Shown here one piece after another: positions 40,594-49,393 of a stretch of DNA of 64,000 nucleotides. This stretch comes from Rhodospirillales bacterium. GTDB lineage: Bacteria > Pseudomonadota > Alphaproteobacteria > Reyranellales > Reyranellaceae. A program made the position numbers and the translations under genes. Below the pieces are notes generated by a model, which saw nothing but the letters and a program-made list of their open reading frames with translations, did no database searches and had not been told where the DNA came from. The stretch spans positions 85,212 through 149,211 of the forward strand of contig JACPOB010000183.1 in NCBI GenBank assembly GCA_016185145.1, read 5' to 3'. Positions within the stretch are counted from its first letter, which is position 1. Every line of letters begins with the position of its first letter.

Positions 40594-40731
40594 AGCGTAA
40601 CGGCAGTCCATAACGGCCGTTCTACCCGGCAATGCGGTCAACGTTGAACGCATGCCGGCCGGCCCCACATTCTCGCCGCCGGTCATGTCGCGCCACCCTG
40701 CGCCGCGCCGCCGGCGAGAGGTGCCGAACCA

Positions 40732-42885
40732 ATGGATACGCAGACCACCGTCAACGACCTGACCGCGCCCTCGCCGCCTGTCACGCCCCGGCGGCCGTCG
40801 CAACGTACGCTTCACGGCATAACAGTGGTCGATGATTACGCTTGGCTGAAGGACCCCAACTGGCAGGAGGTGCTGCGCAACCCGGCCCTGCTCGATCCCG
40901 ACATCAGGGCCTATCTCGAGGCCGAGAACCGCTACACCGAGACGTTTCTCGGGCCCCTGAAGGGCCTGCAGGCGACGCTGGTCGCCGAGATGCGCGGCCG
41001 CATCAAGGAAGACGATTCGAGCGTGCCGCAGCCCGACGGGCCGTTCGCCTACCTGTGGAAGTTCCGGGAAGGCGGCCAGCACGAATCGATCGGCCGCATG
41101 CCGCGCGACGGCGGCGATGTCCAGATGCTGCTCGACGGCGACGCCATGGCCAAGGGCCTGCCGTACTTCGACTTCGGCGGCACGCGCCATTCGCCCGACC
41201 ACCGGCTCGAAGCGTGGAGCGCCGACGTCCGCGGCTCGGAGTTCTTCACCATCCGCGTGCGCGACTGGCAGACCGGCGCCGACCTGCCCGACGTCATCGA
41301 GCAGACCAGCGGCAGCGTCGTCTGGAGCCTCGATTCGACGTTCTTCTATTACGTCAAGCTCGACGACAATCATCGGCCGTTGCACATCTATCGCCATCGA
41401 CTGGGCACGCCGCAGAGCGCCGACATCCTGGTCTACGCCGAGCCCGACAACGGCTGGTTCGTGCGCGCCGAGGAAAGCGCCTCGGGCCGCTTCTGCATCG
41501 TCGCCACCGGCAACCAGGAGACCTCCGAGCGCTGGCTGATCGACCTCGCCGACGGCGATGCCGTGCCGCGCCTGGTGGCGGCGCGCGAGACCGGCGTGCG
41601 CTACGGCGTCCACGACCGCGGCGATCAGCTCTTCATCCACACCAACCAGGGCGGCGCCATCGACTTTCGCATCGCCGTCGCGCCGCTGGCCACGCCCGAC
41701 CGCGCCAACTGGCGCGAGCTGATCCCGCATCGCCCCGGCACCTACATCATCAGCGTGTCGCTCTATGCCGGACATCTCGTGCGGGTGGAGCGCGCGAATG
41801 CGCTGCCCTCGATCGTGATCCGCGACCTCGCCGACGGCAGCGAGCACGTCATCGCCTTCGAGGAGACGGCCTACTCGCTCGATGTCACGGAAGGCTTCGA
41901 GTACGACACCACGCGGCTGCGCTTCTCCTACTCGTCGATGACGACGCCGATCGAGATCTACGACTACGACATGGCCACCCGCCACAGGACCCTGCGCAAG
42001 CGCCAGGAGATCCCGTCGGGGCACGATCCGGCCAACTACGTCACGACGCGCATCATGGCGCGGGCCCAGGACGGCGCGCTGGTGCCGGTGTCGATCCTGC
42101 ATCGCCGCGGCCTCGTGCGCGACGGCCGTGCGCCCCTGCTGCTCTACGGCTACGGCTCCTACGGCATGGCGATGCCGGCCTCGTTCTCGGCCAATCGGCT
42201 GTCGCTGGTCGACCGCGGTTTCGTCTACGCCATCGCCCACATCCGCGGCGGCTCGGACAAGGGCTGGGGCTGGTATCTCGACGGCAAGCGCGAGAAGAAG
42301 ACCCACACCTTCGACGATTTCGCCGCCGCCGCGCGTACGCTGATCGCCGAGCGCTACACCTCGGCGAAGCGCATCGTCGGCCATGGCGGCAGCGCCGGCG
42401 GCATGCTGATGGGCGCGGTCGCCAACCGCGCCGGCGAGCTCTTCGCCGGGATCGTCTCGGAGGTGCCGTTCGTCGACGTGCTGAACACCATGCTCGACGA
42501 CACCCTGCCGCTGACGCCGCCGGAATGGCCCGAATGGGGCAATCCGATCACCGACGAGGCGGCCTTCCGCTACATCCTCTCCTACTCGCCCTACGACAAC
42601 GTGGCCGCCAAGCCTTATCCCGCGATCCTGGCGATGGGTGGATTGACCGATCCTCGCGTCACCTACTGGGAGCCGGCCAAATGGATCGCGCGGCTGCGCG
42701 CCACCATGACCGGCGGCGGCCCTGTCCTGCTGCGCACCAACATGGGCGCGGGCCACGGCGGCGCGGCCGGCCGCTTCGATCGCCTCGAGGAGGTGGCGAT
42801 CGCCTATACCTTCGCGCTTGCGGTCACGAGCAGCGTCACGAGTACCGTCACGAGTACCGTCACGAGTACCGTCACGGGCACGTGA
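40732..42885 (+). CDS. S9 prolyl oligopeptidase / oligopeptidase B-like peptidase
   Basis: Predicted 717-residue serine peptidase. An N-terminal beta-propeller (about 70-420) is followed by the alpha/beta hydrolase domain, with DPANYVTTRIMARAQDGALVPVSILHRR at the junction. The nucleophile is Ser in GHGGSAGGML, Asp lies in the GGLTDPRVTYWEP region and His in MGAGHGGAAGR. LLYGYGSYG and IRGGSDKGWGWY are typical of oligopeptidase B, which cleaves after basic residues. No signal peptide is present. The last 20 codons are a 12-bp tandem repeat encoding VTST units, which lies beyond the normal domain end. Confidence 0.92.
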   Translation: MDTQTTVNDLTAPSPPVTPRRPSQRTLHGITVVDDYAWLKDPNWQEVLRNPALLDPDIRAYLEAENRYTETFLGPLKGLQATLVAEMRGRIKEDDSSVPQPDGPFAYLWKFREGGQHESIGRMPRDGGDVQMLLDGDAMAKGLPYFDFGGTRHSPDHRLEAWSADVRGSEFFTIRVRDWQTGADLPDVIEQTSGSVVWSLDSTFFYYVKLDDNHRPLHIYRHRLGTPQSADILVYAEPDNGWFVRAEESASGRFCIVATGNQETSERWLIDLADGDAVPRLVAARETGVRYGVHDRGDQLFIHTNQGGAIDFRIAVAPLATPDRANWRELIPHRPGTYIISVSLYAGHLVRVERANALPSIVIRDLADGSEHVIAFEETAYSLDVTEGFEYDTTRLRFSYSSMTTPIEIYDYDMATRHRTLRKRQEIPSGHDPANYVTTRIMARAQDGALVPVSILHRRGLVRDGRAPLLLYGYGSYGMAMPASFSANRLSLVDRGFVYAIAHIRGGSDKGWGWYLDGKREKKTHTFDDFAAAARTLIAERYTSAKRIVGHGGSAGGMLMGAVANRAGELFAGIVSEVPFVDVLNTMLDDTLPLTPPEWPEWGNPITDEAAFRYILSYSPYDNVAAKPYPAILAMGGLTDPRVTYWEPAKWIARLRATMTGGGPVLLRTNMGAGHGGAAGRFDRLEEVAIAYTFALAVTSSVTSTVTSTVTSTVTGT
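42823..42882 (+). repeat. 12-bp coding minisatellite, five units
   Basis: Five consecutive units of GTCACGAGTACC (first and last diverged) encode VTSS-VTST-VTST-VTST-VTGT at the very C-terminus of the S9 peptidase, just before the TGA. The three middle units are identical, so copy number may vary between strains. Confidence 0.9.
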
Positions 42886-42960
42886 CCACGCCGCGATAGG
42901 TCTGGACAGGGCTTCAACTGACGGTTCATCCTCCCTCTTGCTTTTGGGAGGGAACCAACA

Positions 42961-44097
42961 ATGACCGATAGAGCCAAGACTGGGCGCAATTCGCGTCGCA
43001 GATTCCTCAAGGGCGCGGCCGTCGCTGGTGCTGCCGTCGCCACCCCTGCCGTCGTCAAGGCGCAGGGGCCGATCAGCATGCGCTGGCAGAGCACCTGGCC
43101 GTCGAAGGACATCTTCCACGAGTTCGCCCAGGATTTCGCCAAGAAGATCAACGACATGACTGGCGGCGATCTCAAGATCGAGGTGCTGCCGGCCGGCGCC
43201 GTCGTCCCCGCCTTCGGCCTGCTCGAAGCCGTCTCCAAGGGCACGCTCGACGGCGGCCACGGCGTGCTGGTCTATCACTACGGCAAGCAGACCGCGCTCG
43301 CCCTGTGGGGCTCGGGTCCGGGCTACGCCATGGACGCCAACATGCTGATGGCCTGGCACAAGTACGGCGGCGGCAAGGAGCTGCTCGACAAGCTCTATGC
43401 CTCGATCGGCGCCAACGTCGTGTCGTTCCCCTACGGGCCGATGCCGACCCAGCCGCTCGACTGGTTCAAGAAGCCGGTGACCAAGCCCGAGGATCTGCAG
43501 GGCCTGAAGTTCCGCACCGTCGGCATTTCGATCGACGTCTTCCAGGGCATGGGCGCGGCGGTGAACGCGCTGCCCGGCGGCGAGATCGTGGCGGCCATGG
43601 ACCGCGGCCTGCTCGACGCCGCGGAGTTCAACAACGCCACGTCGGACCGCGTCCTGGGCTTCGCCGACGTGTCGAAGATCTGCATGCTGCAGAGCTACCA
43701 CCAGAACGCCGAGCAGTTCGAGATCATGTTCAACAAGGACAAGTTCAACGCCCTGCCCGACAAGATGAAGGCCATCATCGCCAACGGCGTCGAAGCGGCC
43801 AGCCAGGACATGCAGTGGAAGGCGATCGACCGCTATTCCAAGGACTATGTCGAGCTGCAGACCAAGGACAAAGTCCGCTTCTACAAGACGCCGGATTCTG
43901 TGTTGAAGAAGCAGCTCGAGATCTATGACGGCGTGGTCGCCAAGAAGTCGGCGGAGAATCCGCTGTTCAAGGAGATCGCCCAGTCGCAGGTCGCCTTCGC
44001 CAAGCGCGCCACGCAGTGGGAGCAGGACACGGTGGTCAGCCGCAAGATGGCCTTCGACCACTACTTCGGCCCGCAGGCCAAGCCGATCAAGCTGTAG
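42961..44097 (+). CDS. dctP: TRAP transporter substrate-binding protein DctP
   Basis: Predicted 378-residue periplasmic receptor of a TRAP transporter. A Tat signal is clear (NSRRRFLKG, then AAVAGAAVATPAVVKAQ). The mature part has RWQSTWPSKDIFHEFAQDFAKKINDMTGGDLKIEVLPAGAVVPAFGLLEAVSKGTLDGGHG and the conserved Arg region LQGLKFRTVG. It belongs to the large Tat-exported group often linked to 2-oxoacids or aromatic acids; the ligand is unknown. The dctQ and dctM genes follow. Confidence 0.93.
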   Translation: MTDRAKTGRNSRRRFLKGAAVAGAAVATPAVVKAQGPISMRWQSTWPSKDIFHEFAQDFAKKINDMTGGDLKIEVLPAGAVVPAFGLLEAVSKGTLDGGHGVLVYHYGKQTALALWGSGPGYAMDANMLMAWHKYGGGKELLDKLYASIGANVVSFPYGPMPTQPLDWFKKPVTKPEDLQGLKFRTVGISIDVFQGMGAAVNALPGGEIVAAMDRGLLDAAEFNNATSDRVLGFADVSKICMLQSYHQNAEQFEIMFNKDKFNALPDKMKAIIANGVEAASQDMQWKAIDRYSKDYVELQTKDKVRFYKTPDSVLKKQLEIYDGVVAKKSAENPLFKEIAQSQVAFAKRATQWEQDTVVSRKMAFDHYFGPQAKPIKL

Positions 44098-44122
44098 GGT
44101 GCGGGTGACGCGATATCGCATT

Positions 44123-44248
44123 CCTCCCCTTCGCGGAGCCCGCGAAGGGGAGGTGCCCGTGGAGCGGGCGGAGGGGTGATGAGCGGCAGCACGGTTGCTC
44201 ATGCGCCCTCCGGCCCTGCGGGCCACCTCCCCAGCTTCGCTGGGGAGG
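44123..44248. repeat. family B hairpin cluster between dctP and dctQ
   Basis: Two strong hairpins: CCTCCCCTTCGCGG at 44123-44136 pairs perfectly with 44140-44153 (3-base loop), and CCTCCCCAGC at 44226-44235 pairs with 44239-44248 (3-base loop). Between them lies more GC-rich inverted sequence. The right arm of the second hairpin contains GGGGAGG, the ribosome site of dctQ. A related element is at 60101. Confidence 0.85.
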
Positions 44249-44252
44249 AAGC

Positions 44253-44939
44253 ATGAGCGTTGAACGCTTCCTCCACACCATCGACGGCATCAGCACCTGG
44301 GTCGGCAAGGCTGCCGCCTGGCTGATCATCGCCCTGATGGCGGTGGTCTGCCTCGAGGTCGTGAAGCGCTACGCGCTCAATGCGCCGACGGCCTGGATCT
44401 TCGACCTCAACAACATGCTCTACGGCTCGCTGTTCATGCTGTGCGGCGCCTATGCGCTGGCCCAGAACGCACATGTCCGCGGCGACTTCCTCTACAGCTC
44501 GATGCGGCCGCGCACCCAGGCGCTGCTCGACCTGATCCTCTACTTCGTCTTCTTCTTCCCCGGCATCGCCGCGCTGCTCTACGCCGGCTGGGAATATGCC
44601 GGCGATTCGTGGCGCATCAACGAGCACTCCAACGTCACCGCCGACGGCCCGCCGGTCTACCATTTCAAGACCGTCATCCCGATCGCCGGCGCCCTGGTCA
44701 TGCTGCAGGGCGTGGCCGAAGTGGTGCGCTGCGTCGTCTGCCTCAAGACCGGCGCCTGGCCGTCGCGGCTGAAGGACGTCAGCGAGATCGACGTCGTCGA
44801 GGAACAGCTCTCGCAGAGCGAGCATGTCGACGAGGAGGCGCGCCAGGCCGCGATCGCGCGAGCGGCGCAGATCGACGAAGCGGCACGGCAGCGCGGCCTA
44901 GGTGGTAGTGTGGGCGGATCGGGAGACAACAAGATATGA
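44253..44939 (+). CDS. dctQ: TRAP transporter small permease DctQ
   Basis: Predicted 228-residue small membrane subunit of the TRAP transporter. Helices are visible at about 15-38, 50-72, 90-113 and 140-162, with ALNAPTAWIFDLNNMLYGSLFMLCGAYAL and RGDFLYSSM as family features. The C-terminal 50 residues form a charged helical tail (EEQLSQSEHVDEEARQAAIARAAQ), longer than usual. Its stop overlaps dctM (ATGA at 44936-44939). Its ribosome site lies inside a repeat hairpin. Confidence 0.9.
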   Translation: MSVERFLHTIDGISTWVGKAAAWLIIALMAVVCLEVVKRYALNAPTAWIFDLNNMLYGSLFMLCGAYALAQNAHVRGDFLYSSMRPRTQALLDLILYFVFFFPGIAALLYAGWEYAGDSWRINEHSNVTADGPPVYHFKTVIPIAGALVMLQGVAEVVRCVVCLKTGAWPSRLKDVSEIDVVEEQLSQSEHVDEEARQAAIARAAQIDEAARQRGLGGSVGGSGDNKI

Positions 44940-46681
44940 GCGATCCCGCCCTGGGGCTGCTGATGCTCGGGCTCATCGTGGTCGTGATCATGATGGGCTT
45001 CGCCACGGCCTTCACCCTGATGGGGCTCGGCATCGTCTTCGGCTTCATCGCCTTCTACGCGCCGGGCCAGCCGTGGGCCGACAACAAGATCTTCGCCCTG
45101 ATGGTCCAGCGCACCTACGGCGCCATGACCAACGACGTGCTGATCTCCATCCCGCTGTTCGTGCTGATGGGCTACGTGATGGAGCGCGGCGCGCTCGTCG
45201 ACAAGATGTTCTATTCCATCCAGCTCGCCTTCCGCCGCGTACCGGCGGCGCTGGCCGTGGCGACCCTGGTGGTCTGCACCTTCTGGGGCATCGCCAGCGG
45301 GCTGGTCGGCGCCGTCGTGGTGCTGATGGGCGTCATCGCCATGAACCCGATGCTGCGCGCCGGCTACGACGTGAAGCTTGCCTCGGGCGTGATCACCGCC
45401 GGCGGCACGCTCGGCATCCTGATCCCGCCCTCGGTGATGATCATCGTCTACGCCGCGGTGGCCGGGCAGTCGGTGGTCAAGCTCTACGCCGCGGCGATGA
45501 TCCCGGGCTTCTTCCTCGCCTTCCTGTACCTCGTCTACATCATGGGCTGGGCAATGCTGAACCCCAAGATCGCGCCGCAGCTGCCCGAGGAGCAGACGCG
45601 CGTGCCGGTGCCGGGCTGGGTCGAGCGCCTGCAGGCGGCCTATTCGCGCAACGTGCTGGTCGGCCTCGTCAAGGCGGTGTTCGCGCCGGCCGGGGCCCGC
45701 GGCCTCACCGACGAGGGCAAGCCGCTCGGCTATCGCGGCATTCTCTACAATTTCAGCATCGCCCTGGTGCCGCTCCTGCTCTACGTCGCGACGTTCGGCG
45801 GCACCTGGTGGTACGTCGTGATCCACAAGAAGTCGATCGACGCCGCAGACACCGGCGGCCTGCAGCCGCTGGGCGGGGCGGCGGCGCAGGCGGCCGAGGC
45901 CGCCGAGGAGGTCGTGCCACAGGCCTTCTACATCTGGTTCGCCGTCTTCGCCGCGCTCTTCCTGCTGGCCACGATCCGCTACTACTGGCGCATGGACGCC
46001 GCGCGCTTCACGGTGCTGAAGCTGCTCAGCATCTCGGTGATGCCGCTCGGCATCCTCACGGTCGTCGTGCTGGCGGTGATCCTGTTCGGCATCACCACGG
46101 CCACCGAGTCGGCGGCGGTCGGCGCCGCCGGCGCCTTCCTGCTCGCCTTCCAGGCGCGCACGCTCGACTGGAAGCGCACCAAGGAGGCGGTGTTCCTGAC
46201 CGCCAAGACCACCGCCATGGTGTGCTGGCTGTTCGTCGGCTCGGCCCTGTTCTCGGCGGTGTTCGCCATCCTCGGCGGCCAGGGCCTGGTCGAGCAGTGG
46301 GCGCTGTCGCTCAACCTGACGCCGGTCCAGTTCATGCTGCTGTCGCAGGCCATCATCTTCATCCTGGGATGGCCGCTGGAATGGACGGAGATCATCATCA
46401 TCTTCGTGCCGATCTTCCTGCCGCTGCTCAAGCACTACAACATCGACCCCGTGCTGTGGGGCTGCCTGGTGTTCGTGAACCTGCAAGCTGCGTTCCTTTC
46501 GCCGCCCGTCGCCATGTCGGCCTACTACCTGAAGGGCGTCTCGCCGCCGCACGTCACGCTGAACCAGATCTTCGGCGGTATGATGCCCTACATGCTGATC
46601 GTCATCGTCTGCATGGTGATCATGTACCTGTGGCCCGGCATGACGCTGTGGCTGCCGAACTACCTGTACGGCGGCGGCTGA
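44936..46681 (+). CDS. dctM: TRAP transporter large permease DctM
   Basis: Predicted 581-residue large permease, carrying the transport path. It has many helices with FVLMGYVMERGALVDKMFYSIQ, GASGLVGAVVVLMGVIAMNPML-like GIASGLVGAVVVLMG and GGTLGILIPPSVMIIVYA, all DctM hallmarks. It is longer than the typical 430 residues because of a central insertion (about 215-370) with extra helices, as in the longer DctM subfamily. It overlaps dctQ by 4 bases and abuts the convergent gene at 46682 with no gap. Confidence 0.93.
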   Translation: MSDPALGLLMLGLIVVVIMMGFATAFTLMGLGIVFGFIAFYAPGQPWADNKIFALMVQRTYGAMTNDVLISIPLFVLMGYVMERGALVDKMFYSIQLAFRRVPAALAVATLVVCTFWGIASGLVGAVVVLMGVIAMNPMLRAGYDVKLASGVITAGGTLGILIPPSVMIIVYAAVAGQSVVKLYAAAMIPGFFLAFLYLVYIMGWAMLNPKIAPQLPEEQTRVPVPGWVERLQAAYSRNVLVGLVKAVFAPAGARGLTDEGKPLGYRGILYNFSIALVPLLLYVATFGGTWWYVVIHKKSIDAADTGGLQPLGGAAAQAAEAAEEVVPQAFYIWFAVFAALFLLATIRYYWRMDAARFTVLKLLSISVMPLGILTVVVLAVILFGITTATESAAVGAAGAFLLAFQARTLDWKRTKEAVFLTAKTTAMVCWLFVGSALFSAVFAILGGQGLVEQWALSLNLTPVQFMLLSQAIIFILGWPLEWTEIIIIFVPIFLPLLKHYNIDPVLWGCLVFVNLQAAFLSPPVAMSAYYLKGVSPPHVTLNQIFGGMMPYMLIVIVCMVIMYLWPGMTLWLPNYLYGGG

Positions 46682-47236
46682 TCAGAAGAGACCGCCTTTG
46701 GGGATCGGCAGGCCGTTGTTCCTGGCGATTTGGTCGACCTCCTGCTGGCGAAACAGCGGATTCTCGATCCCCGGGGCCATATAGGGCATGCTCGGCAGAC
46801 GCAGGCCCATCGCCTCTACGAGCGTGCGATTGACCGAATTGCTGTTGCCCGCGATGACGGGCGGCACCGGCGCGTCCCAGTCTCTTGGCCCGTTGAGATC
46901 GCTGCCCCATGGATTGTAGGTCAAGTTTCTGCGGTTGATCTCATCGTGCGCATTCCTGGCCGCCTGCCATCTCGCCGTCGCTTCGTCGTACGAGCCTTGC
47001 CAGAGCAGTTTCTCCGGCTCGCCATCACGAAACCAGTTCCTGCCGTCGAAATGCTGTGCTCTCAGGTAGTCGCTACTGCGGCCAATCGGCTTGAACTGGT
47101 CCGTGGCTGGGTCCTTAGCCAATCCATGGAACTCGCCGATGACGTTTCCGTCGTCATCATGGAAGACGAGGTAGTTGTGCGCGAACGGGCTCTCCCCGAC
47201 CTTCAGGATATGCTGCCTTAGAGCTATCGATGACAT
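46682..47236 (-). CDS. effector-like hypothetical protein
   Basis: Unrecognised 184-residue protein with no signal peptide. It opens with a strand-rich, His-containing part (PFAHNYLVFHDDDGNVIGEFHGLA) and ends GNSNSVNRTLVEAMGL followed by PGIENPL. The NSNS-helix-PG(x)NPL ending reminds me of C-terminal domains of bacterial secreted effectors with a papain-like layout; this is a pattern memory, not a proven match. GGAG lies 8 bases before the ATG. It overlaps the upstream lipoprotein gene by 13 bases, so the two are coupled. Base composition is AT-richer than the flanking TRAP genes. Confidence 0.55.
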   Translation of the reverse strand: MSSIALRQHILKVGESPFAHNYLVFHDDDGNVIGEFHGLAKDPATDQFKPIGRSSDYLRAQHFDGRNWFRDGEPEKLLWQGSYDEATARWQAARNAHDEINRRNLTYNPWGSDLNGPRDWDAPVPPVIAGNSNSVNRTLVEAMGLRLPSMPYMAPGIENPLFRQQEVDQIARNNGLPIPKGGLF

Positions 47237-47796
47237 AGCTGTTCTCCTGGGATGGGATCGACACGCGATGAGGTCTTGAGGGCCCTGCCGGTCGGCAGAT
47301 CGACGCTTACGTGCAACACGCCGACGAGCGGCCTTTTCATTTGTTCAGGGATGGGCGTCGTGCCTGGCAGGAACCTGTAGGTCGGACCGCAGATGACCCG
47401 TACCGGCAGGGAGATTTCGCAGCGTGTCCCATCGGTGCCCGACGCACTCGAGTACGAACTGCATGCCATTCCCAGGCCGACGAAGTAGTCGGTCGCACGC
47501 TTTCCGGGATCGTCGTCGAGAAAGGCGGCGACATCGGATCTGATCTTTTCGTCCTTGTCGCTATAGAAGGTCTTGCCTTCGCTGTAGGAGCCCTGTCCGC
47601 CCCTGCCGTTGCCGTCGTAGTCGCTCTGCCGATGCCAACCGATCACGGTACGCGCTTCGTCGGTTGCCGATTGGTCTGCCTGGACGTAGAGAACGCAACA
47701 TACCGACCACTTCTGTTCCTCGGTGTAGTGACAGCCACCGAGCATCAAGCCGCCTGTGACGGCGCAGAGGCGTGCAAGGATCCGCAGCATAGTCAT
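47224..47796 (-). CDS. lipoprotein, hypothetical
   Basis: Predicted 190-residue lipoprotein. The signal LRILARLCAVTGGLMLGGC ends in a good lipobox (LGGC), so the mature protein should be lipid-anchored at the envelope. It contains several Cys residues (WSVCCVLY, GMACSSY, GTRCEIS, RVICG, EQLCHR), consistent with disulfides outside the cytoplasm. No family recognised. It is the first gene of a two-gene unit with the effector-like protein, which suits an envelope immunity or export-partner role, though this is inference. Confidence 0.62.
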   Translation of the reverse strand: MTMLRILARLCAVTGGLMLGGCHYTEEQKWSVCCVLYVQADQSATDEARTVIGWHRQSDYDGNGRGGQGSYSEGKTFYSDKDEKIRSDVAAFLDDDPGKRATDYFVGLGMACSSYSSASGTDGTRCEISLPVRVICGPTYRFLPGTTPIPEQMKRPLVGVLHVSVDLPTGRALKTSSRVDPIPGEQLCHR

Positions 47797-47869
47797 TCCG
47801 GTCTCTCAACGGTTTGGTTGTATTTCCAACTCATTGGACGACTGAAGCAACCGACCATCGGTTGCGCGC

Positions 47870-49393
47870 TTATATGATTCGCCGTTTCAGGACGGCGAGC
47901 TTCTCCTGGAAGCGCCATTCCTCCTGCCAGTTCCGGCGCTCGACGGGATAGGCGAAGGTCAGCGCCAGCGCGTCGCCGTCGTCGGGTGAGGCGAGGCCCC
48001 TCTTCCGCATGTCGTCCTTGCGCTCGAGCCGGATGGCGTCGGCGGCGTCGTAGCCGTAATCGACGGCGGTGAGGTCGGCCTGCAGGGAGCGGTCGTCCGG
48101 CAGGCAGCCGAACCGACACCATTCCTTCATGTGGCCCCACATCTCGGCCCGCTTGTTGGCGTAGCGCACGGCGGCCTCGCTGCCGTCGGTGCGGTCGGCG
48201 TTGCTGCCGAAATCGATGCCGCGCACCACCGAGCAGCCGAGTTGGCCCAGGCGATCGACGACGCCCCAGCCGATGCCCGTGCCGTCGACGAAGACGGCGT
48301 CGGGCTCGTAGGAGTTGACCAGCTCCATGACGCGCCCTGCCACGGCCAACAGGTCGGGAATGCGGAACTTCACCGCCGGGATCGAGCGTGCGTCGATCCC
48401 GCGGCGGAAGCGGATGACGGTCTGGTCCTCGCCGTGGCGGGCGATGTCGACACCCATCACCAGCGCCGATGTCGGATCCTTGAACAGCTCGCGCCCGACG
48501 GCCTGCTCGACGCGCTCGCTGTCGATGAACTGCATGGTGCCGGCGCGCGGGAACTCGCCCTTCACGCGCACGCGCACGAAGTCGGAATCGGCGCCGTAGT
48601 CGGCCACCCAGGTCGCGATCTGCGCCTTGTTGGTCATCGACACCGAGCGCGAATCGATCTGCTGCGGCTGCCAGCGATGGGCGAAGCGGCCGCCGGCGAA
48701 GCATTCGCGGAAGCGGCCGGTGGTGCGCGTCGGGTTGCCGAAGGCGAGCCAGAAGAGCTGCGTGCCGGCGTCGGTCAAGGCGCCCTCGATCGTCTCCCAC
48801 ACGCCGTCGGCGATCGACGAGGCCTCGTCGAACAGCGCGAAGGCGCGGCGGCCCTTGTTGTGCAGGCCGGCGATGGCCTCGGTGTTGTTCTCCGACCAGG
48901 TGATGGCGTCGACACGCCAGGTGCGGTCATGGCCGGGATCCTTGGAATAGAACAGCGAGGTCGCGGTGTAGGTGAACCAGTGCCTGTTGACCGCGAGCGC
49001 GTGCCATTTGGCGAGCTCGGGCCAGGTCTTGGTGCGCAGCTGGCCCTCGGTGTTGGCGGTGACGATGCCGCGCGTGCCCGGCAAGGTCGACAGCGCCCAC
49101 AGGATGATCCAGGCGACCAGCGCCGACTTGCCGATGCCATGGCCCGAGGCGACGGCGAGGCGCACGGCTTCGTCGGCTGCCGCCTTGTCCCGTTGCTTCA
49201 GGCCGCGGCCGATCTTCTCCAGCACCTCGCGCTGCCACGGCTCGGGGCCGGTCTCGTCGGCCAGCGCCTTGCCTGGCTTGCCCCAGGGGAAGGCGAACAT
49301 GACAAAGCCCAGGGGATCGAAGCGATAGCGGCCGAGCTTCTGGGTCAGGCGCGGGGTCGAGGCTTCCTCGACGGAAAACTCAATCGCCGTCAT
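47870..49393 (-). CDS. phage terminase large subunit
   Basis: Predicted 507-residue DNA-packaging motor. The ATPase half has Walker A GHGIGKS (84-90) and Walker B FALFDEAS, then WLAFGNPTRTTGRF. The nuclease half has the acidic motifs VMGVDIARHGEDQT, VFVDGTGIGWG and DGDALALTFA, so both activities look intact. The start is the ATG at 49393, overlapping the small subunit gene by 14 bases; the longer frame is its shadow. No portal, capsid or tail gene follows; downstream is the lipoprotein/effector-like pair. Confidence 0.9.
   Translation of the reverse strand: MTAIEFSVEEASTPRLTQKLGRYRFDPLGFVMFAFPWGKPGKALADETGPEPWQREVLEKIGRGLKQRDKAAADEAVRLAVASGHGIGKSALVAWIILWALSTLPGTRGIVTANTEGQLRTKTWPELAKWHALAVNRHWFTYTATSLFYSKDPGHDRTWRVDAITWSENNTEAIAGLHNKGRRAFALFDEASSIADGVWETIEGALTDAGTQLFWLAFGNPTRTTGRFRECFAGGRFAHRWQPQQIDSRSVSMTNKAQIATWVADYGADSDFVRVRVKGEFPRAGTMQFIDSERVEQAVGRELFKDPTSALVMGVDIARHGEDQTVIRFRRGIDARSIPAVKFRIPDLLAVAGRVMELVNSYEPDAVFVDGTGIGWGVVDRLGQLGCSVVRGIDFGSNADRTDGSEAAVRYANKRAEMWGHMKEWCRFGCLPDDRSLQADLTAVDYGYDAADAIRLERKDDMRKRGLASPDDGDALALTFAYPVERRNWQEEWRFQEKLAVLKRRII

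Noticed and set aside
42823..42882. Possible CRISPR or iteron cluster
   Set aside because: Units are directly adjacent with no spacers and are coding.
39613..44226. A 1537-codon open frame on the minus strand
   Set aside because: It lies opposite the aldolase, S9 peptidase and dctP genes, has Arg/Ala/Gly/His/Asp-rich shadow composition and no domain. High GC makes long antisense frames common.
44657..46552. Minus-strand 631-codon frame over dctM
   Set aside because: Asp/His/Gly/Arg/Glu-rich shadow of a membrane protein gene; no start signal or domain.
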